From: JACVRW01 sp963835705
GTDB taxonomy: Bacteria; Actinomycetota; Thermoleophilia; Solirubrobacterales; Thermoleophilaceae
Reading direction: 5' to 3'
DNA length: 64,000 bases
Assembly: GCA_963835705.1 (NCBI GenBank)
Contig: CAWIGR010000011.1
Location: 62,001 to 126,000 of the forward strand
The notes below the pieces were generated by a model, which worked only from the letters and a program-made list of their open reading frames with translations, was not told the origin of the DNA and ran no database searches. Both the position numbers and the translations under genes were made by a program. This document shows, one piece after another, positions 60,225 to 64,000 of the stretch (its first letter is position 1; each line of letters starts with the position of its first letter).

Positions 60225-61522
60225 TGGCGTCCGACGTCGTCATCGCCGGCGGCGGCTTCGGCGGGCTCTACGCCGCCCGCCGCCTGGAGCGCAGGCTCCC
60301 GCGCCACAGCGCCCGCATCCTGCTCGTCACCGACGTCAACTTCCTCCTCTACACCCCGCTGCTCCCCGGGGCCGCGGCGGGGTCGCTCGAGCCCCGCCAC
60401 GTGGTCGTGCCGCTGCGCGAGGAGCTCGACTGGACCGACATCCGGCTCGGCAGGCTGGCCGGAGCCGACCTGGACTCGGGCGAGGTGCACGTCCACACGG
60501 TCGACGGCCGTGAGGAGACGCTGCGCTACGACCAGCTGATCCTCACGCCCGGCTCGGTCTCGCGTGAGCTGCCGGTGCCCGGGCTGGCCGACAACGCGCT
60601 CGGCTTCAAGTCGCTCGCCGACGCGATCGCCCTCCGGAACCGGCTCCTGCTGAACATGGAGATCGCCGAGTCGCTCCCGGACGAGGCGGCGCGCGGCGAG
60701 TACCTCACGGTCGTGTTCGTCGGCGCCGGCTACGCCGGGCTCGAGGGCATCGCCGAGCTGCAGGACTACGCGGCGGACGTGATCGACCGCTACCCGCGCT
60801 GCCGCATGGCCGGCACGCGTTTCGTGCTGGTCGAGGCGACGGACCGCGTGATGCAGGAGATCCCGGCGCCCCTCGCCGAGTTCGCCACGCGAGAGCTGCG
60901 CGGGCGCGGAATGGAGATCCGCACCAACACGACCTTGAAGGGGATGGACGAGCGCTCGGCGACGCTGTCCACCGGGGAGCGCATCCCGACGCGCATGCTG
61001 TGCTGGACGGCCGGCGTGAAGCCGGCGCCGGTGGTGCGCAAGCTCGGGCTGCCGCTGAGCGAGCAGGGGCGGATCGAGGTGGACGCGACCATGAGGGTGG
61101 CGGGCCGCGACAACGTCTGGGCGATCGGCGATGCGGCCGCCGTGCCGGACCCGGCCAAGCGCCGCAAGTCGCCCAGCCCGCCCACGTGCCAGCACGCCAT
61201 CCGCCAGGGCCGCCGGGTGGCCGAGAACGTGGCCGCCACGCTTCGCGGCCGCCGGCCGAAGCCGTTCCGCTACCGGACGCTGGGGGTGTTCGTGGACATG
61301 GGCCGGCACAAGGCGGTGGCGACCGTGCTCGGCGTCCGCCTTCGCGGCTTTCCCGCCTGGTTCGCCGCGCGCACCTACCATCTGATGATGATGCCGGGCG
61401 TTGCACGGAAGGTGCGCCTCGGCCTCGACTGGGGCGTCGGGCTCTTCTTCGGCCGGGGCTCCGCGGAGCTGGGCCAGCTCGGCCATCCCGCCGCGCTTCG
61501 CGAGCCGGGCGGCGAGTCATGA
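60224..61522 (+). CDS. Type II NADH dehydrogenase-like FAD oxidoreductase
   Basis: A 432-residue flavoprotein: FAD motif VVIAGGGFGGLYAARRLE, NAD motif VVFVGAGYAGLEGIAELQ, then DNVWAIGDAAAVPDP for FAD binding. The C-terminal part has the amphipathic, membrane-associating region typical of NDH-2 (FGVFVDMGRHKAVATV-like, TYHLMMMPG). Would oxidise NADH and reduce quinone without pumping protons. Coupled to the upstream membrane protein and to the GNAT gene (ATGA). Confidence 0.85.
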   Translation: MASDVVIAGGGFGGLYAARRLERRLPRHSARILLVTDVNFLLYTPLLPGAAAGSLEPRHVVVPLREELDWTDIRLGRLAGADLDSGEVHVHTVDGREETLRYDQLILTPGSVSRELPVPGLADNALGFKSLADAIALRNRLLLNMEIAESLPDEAARGEYLTVVFVGAGYAGLEGIAELQDYAADVIDRYPRCRMAGTRFVLVEATDRVMQEIPAPLAEFATRELRGRGMEIRTNTTLKGMDERSATLSTGERIPTRMLCWTAGVKPAPVVRKLGLPLSEQGRIEVDATMRVAGRDNVWAIGDAAAVPDPAKRRKSPSPPTCQHAIRQGRRVAENVAATLRGRRPKPFRYRTLGVFVDMGRHKAVATVLGVRLRGFPAWFAARTYHLMMMPGVARKVRLGLDWGVGLFFGRGSAELGQLGHPAALREPGGES

Positions 61523-62466
61523 GCGTCCTGTCGTTCCGCGAGGGCGGCCCGGCGGACCTGCGGGCCACGTTCGAGCTCGGCGAGGCGGCCTGGGACGAGT
61601 CGCGCCGGCACCGCGGCCTCCTGCCGCCGGACCACCGGCGCGACCCTGAGGATCTGCAGGAGGCGTGGGAGCGCGAGCGCCCGCTGCTCGAGTTCATCGC
61701 AGCCCAGCCGGACGGCTGCTACGTGATCTGCGAGGACGGCGACGAGATGGTGGGCTACGCGCGCGCGGCCCGCTTCGGCGCCATGGACGAGCTGACCGAG
61801 CTGTGGGTGGCGCCATCCCACGCCGGCCGCGGCGTCGGCCGGGCGCTGCTCGAGCGCTGCTGGCCCGAGTCGCCCACCCCCGAGCTCGGGCGGGTGGTGC
61901 TCGGACTCGGCCGGCCGGCGGACCTCAGCCTCTACACCGAGTTCGGGGTGATGCCGGTGACCGGGCACTGGCACATGCGCCACCGCGCCGACCGCTACAT
62001 GGAGCGCCGCTCGCTCGAACTGGACGCCGCCGAGCCCGCCGTGCACGCGCTGACCCCGGAGCGAGCCGTGGCGGAGTGGAAGCGGCTCGAGCCGTCGGCG
62101 ATCGGCCACGAGCGCCCCCGGCTGCACGAGTTCTTCGGCCGCACCCGCACGTGCCTGGCCATGATGGACAGCGAGCGCGGCGAGGCGGCGGCGCTCTGCT
62201 GGGTCAGCCCGGACGGGGAGATCGGGCCGGCCGTGGGAGAGGAGGCCGAGCACCTGGTGCCGGTGGTGCTGGCGGCGCTCGACCGGGTGGCGAAGCAGCA
62301 GGAGCCGGAGACGTTCGGCGTCTTCTGCACCACCGACTCCTGGTGGCTGCTCGACCGCCTGCGGCGGCTCGGCTTCCAGGTCTGGTGGCCGAGCTGGGTG
62401 ATGTGCTCGGTGCCGCTTCCGGGGCTCGACCGGTACCTGGCCACCAGGCCCCCGCGCTTGCTTTGA
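61519..62466 (+). CDS. GNAT family acetyltransferase with C-terminal extension
   Basis: A 315-residue protein: an N-terminal GNAT domain (about 1-160) with the acetyl-CoA loop ELWVAPSHAGRGVGRALLER, then a second domain with GNAT-like strands (TCLAMMDSERGEAAALCWVS and FGVFCTTDSWWLLDRL), suggesting a tandem pair. Acceptor unknown. Coupled to NDH-2. Confidence 0.8.
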   Translation: MSVLSFREGGPADLRATFELGEAAWDESRRHRGLLPPDHRRDPEDLQEAWERERPLLEFIAAQPDGCYVICEDGDEMVGYARAARFGAMDELTELWVAPSHAGRGVGRALLERCWPESPTPELGRVVLGLGRPADLSLYTEFGVMPVTGHWHMRHRADRYMERRSLELDAAEPAVHALTPERAVAEWKRLEPSAIGHERPRLHEFFGRTRTCLAMMDSERGEAAALCWVSPDGEIGPAVGEEAEHLVPVVLAALDRVAKQQEPETFGVFCTTDSWWLLDRLRRLGFQVWWPSWVMCSVPLPGLDRYLATRPPRLL

Positions 62467-62486
62467 CCCTCTGCCACACTTGGGGC

Positions 62487-62663
62487 ATGGGACAACTGGC
62501 CTCTGATGTCGGCCGCAAGCTCATCGCGATCGCGGTGCTCCTGGTGGCCGCCTACATCCTCTTCAAGATGGTGATCGGGGTCGTCGCGGCCGTTGCGTGG
62601 ATCGTGGTGCTGGTGCTGGCGGTGATCGCCGCGATCTGGGCGTTCGGCGTGCTTCGCACCTAG
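62487..62663 (+). CDS. Small two-helix membrane protein
   Basis: A 58-residue, almost wholly hydrophobic product (LIAIAVLLVAAYILFKMVIG, VVAAVAWIVVLVLAVIAAIW). CACACT lies 6 bases before the TTGGGGC leader and ATG. Unknown function. Confidence 0.65.
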   Translation: MGQLASDVGRKLIAIAVLLVAAYILFKMVIGVVAAVAWIVVLVLAVIAAIWAFGVLRT

Positions 62664-62668
62664 CGCCC

Positions 62669-62947
62669 TTGGAGTTCGTCGTACTTGCCTTCTTCTGCGG
62701 CCTCTCGGCGGGGGTGATCGGCAAGCTCAAGGGCAGCTCGTTCTGGATCTGGTTCCTCGTGGGAGCGGCGCTCCCCCTGATCGGGACGCTGGCGGCCGTC
62801 CTCTACCGCAACGAGCGCGAGGAGCCCGTGCGCCGGTGCCCGGAGTGCAACAACGTCGTCCCGCTGCACGACCAGGTCTGCATGCGCTGCGGCCGTGACC
62901 TGGAGTGGCCTGAGGAGGCGGGCGCGGTCGTAAGCGAACCTTCATAG
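62669..62947 (+). CDS. Membrane protein with C-terminal zinc ribbon
   Basis: A 92-residue product: two helices (FVVLAFFCGLSAGVIGKLKG, FWIWFLVGAALPLIGTLAAV), then a zinc ribbon (RRCPECNNVVPLHDQVCMRCG, CxxC...CxxC). TTG start at 62669 is tentative. Such proteins are common and uncharacterised. Confidence 0.65.
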   Translation: MEFVVLAFFCGLSAGVIGKLKGSSFWIWFLVGAALPLIGTLAAVLYRNEREEPVRRCPECNNVVPLHDQVCMRCGRDLEWPEEAGAVVSEPS

Positions 62948-62990
62948 ACCACTCGGGGAAGGCGTAGCACTCGGATTCGCGGGGACTCAA

Positions 62991-63039
62991 GGGGTTCAAC
63001 ACGTTCCGGCGGATATATCGCCGCAATGTGTTGGACCCC
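62991..63039. terminator. Long hairpin between the zinc-ribbon protein and ilvB
   Basis: About 21 bp of stem: GGGGTT/GACCCC outer part, CAACAC/GTGTTG, then TTCCGGCG/CGCCGCAA with one mismatch and a wobble, loop GATATAT. It lies 43 bases after the zinc-ribbon stop. No T-tract follows, so termination may need Rho or the element may be a processed structure. Confidence 0.65.
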
Positions 63040-63145
63040 CCTTCCTTGCCCGCAGGCTTCCGCCGCTGGTCGTGGTGTGCTGGAGGCGCCACGGCCGCGG
63101 CTGGCGCCGAGCGCCTGACCGCTCTGTAGCCCGAAAAACCGCTGT

Positions 63146-63151
63146 TACACT
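63146..63151 (+). promoter_or_regulatory. TACACT -10 element of ilvB
   Basis: TACACT about 55 bases before the ATG at 63206, with a normal GGAAAGGAG ribosome binding site nearer the gene. This gene is thus led by a real 5' leader, unlike the leaderless ones. Confidence 0.4.
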
Positions 63152-63205
63152 GGCCTTTCCTGGCCCGGCCAGCCTGGCCATCATCCGGAAAGGAGCATGC
63201 TCGTC

Positions 63206-64000
63206 ATGCGCGCCGTTGACGCCATCATGGAATGCCTCAAAGCCGAGGGCGTCGAGCACGTATTCGGGATCCCTGGCGGCGCCAATCTCCCCACCTACGA
63301 CGCCCTCTACGACGCCGGCATCCGCCACGTGCAGTGCCGGCACGAGCAGGGCGCGGGCCACGCGGCCGAGGGCTACGCCAAGGCCTCCGGCCGGGTCGGC
63401 GTGACGCTCGCCACGAGCGGCCCCGGCGCCACGAACCTGGTCACCTGCATCGCGGACGCCGTGATGGACAGCGTGCCCACCGTGTTCCTCACGGGACAGG
63501 TGCGGACCGAGCTGATCGGCACGGACGGCTTCCAGGAGGCAGACATCTCCGGCATCACGATGCCGATCGTCAAGCACTCGATCCTGATCCAGGACCCGCG
63601 CGACATCCCGAAGGCGATCCACGAGGCGTTCCACGTGGCCTCCACGGGCCGCCCCGGGCCGGTGCTGGTGGACGTGCCCCAGGACCTGTCGCGCGCCGAC
63701 ATCCCCTACGAGCCGGTCACCAAGGTGAACCTTCCGGGCTACCAGCCCACCACGGAGGGGAACGCCAAGCAGGTCAGGCTCGCGGCCAAGGCGCTCGCCA
63801 ACTCGCGCCGCCCGGTGATCTACGGCGGCGGTGGGATCGTCAACGCCGAGGCCGCGCACGAGTTCCGCGACCTGTGCCTGTCGGACAAGCTGCCGGTGAC
63901 CTGCACGCTCATGGGCCTGGGCGCGTTCCCGGCCGACCACGAGCAGTGGCTAGGGATGCTCGGCATGCACGGCACCCGCACGGCCAACTACGCGATGGAC
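63206..64000 (+). CDS. ilvB: Acetolactate synthase large subunit, N-terminal part (runs off the window)
   Basis: 265 residues visible, thiamine-diphosphate enzyme of branched-chain amino acid synthesis: EHVFGIPGGANLPTYDALYD, catalytic Glu in CRHEQGAGHAAEGYAKASGR, GVTLATSGPGATNLVTCIAD, GTDGFQEADISGITMPIVKH and GRPGPVLVDVPQDL. Condenses pyruvate to acetolactate. The ATG at 63206 is preferred over one 9 bases upstream because the latter sits too close to the ribosome binding site. Confidence 0.9.
   Translation, partial: MRAVDAIMECLKAEGVEHVFGIPGGANLPTYDALYDAGIRHVQCRHEQGAGHAAEGYAKASGRVGVTLATSGPGATNLVTCIADAVMDSVPTVFLTGQVRTELIGTDGFQEADISGITMPIVKHSILIQDPRDIPKAIHEAFHVASTGRPGPVLVDVPQDLSRADIPYEPVTKVNLPGYQPTTEGNAKQVRLAAKALANSRRPVIYGGGGIVNAEAAHEFRDLCLSDKLPVTCTLMGLGAFPADHEQWLGMLGMHGTRTANYAMD

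Noticed and set aside
1..64000. CRISPR array, tRNA or rRNA genes
   Set aside because: No regularly spaced repeats and no tRNA-like or rRNA-like segments were seen on either strand.

Overview
The window is very GC-rich, densely packed DNA of actinobacterial type. The mix of a SARP/BTAD regulator, Ser/Thr receptor kinases, a DnaE1-type replicase, GatCAB with a GluRS, a Rv3230c/Rv3229c-like desaturase pair and many GTG starts fits a Thermoleophilia/Solirubrobacterales-like actinomycete; this placement is inference from gene content only. Many start codons have a TANNNT -10 hexamer only 6-8 nt upstream, so leaderless transcripts look common. No tRNA, rRNA, CRISPR array or insertion sequence was recognised.

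Layout. 1-5.5 kb: end of an alpha/beta hydrolase gene and a coupled unknown gene, then a minus-strand four-gene run (two esterases, an ATP-grasp enzyme and a PolX-like protein that has lost its polymerase aspartates). 5.6-10.2 kb: an operon of an FGE-like protein, a MIP18-type Fe-S factor and an amidohydrolase; then a HEPN protein, SnoaL, small ORFs and a GST-like protein. 10.2-14.6 kb: dnaE1 (with a one-base frameshift), a Cys-rich protein and a DUF1707 membrane protein. 14.6-28.7 kb: the most unusual region, described below. 28.7-41 kb: nfo/gltX divergent pair, HDOD-LuxR protein, DUF2252/TetR, a fatty-acid desaturase with its reductase, acyltransferase, orphan histidine kinase, VanZ, an Rrf2 regulator, and a gene-poor stretch. 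41-50.9 kb: LamG protein, two DUF1990 proteins, cysK-cysE, a glycerophosphodiesterase, a queuosine salvage protein and an ABC exporter. 51-64 kb: pcrA with a mini-intein, folD, gatCAB, NDH-2, small membrane proteins and the start of ilvB.

The 14.6-28.7 kb region looks like a largely undescribed signalling locus. A BTAD regulator fused to universal-stress-like domains is followed by two paralogous small exported membrane-anchored proteins, a deleted kinase pseudogene, and three tandem giant receptors of about 1035 residues. Each receptor has a cytoplasmic Ser/Thr kinase, one membrane helix, an extracytoplasmic beta-propeller and a leucine-binding-protein-like ligand domain. The regulator, the pseudogene and the first receptor share a TACGGTCGG promoter element. 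Both small exported genes share a TTACCG-N4-TTACCG direct repeat. The order of fragments shows a segmental duplication followed by deletion.

Several conserved genes (dnaE, pcrA, an ABC permease, the Cys-rich and DUF1707 genes, an MpsC-like gene) are each interrupted by one single-base shift. This most simply indicates indel errors in the assembly, and it should be resolved before calling any of them pseudogenes.
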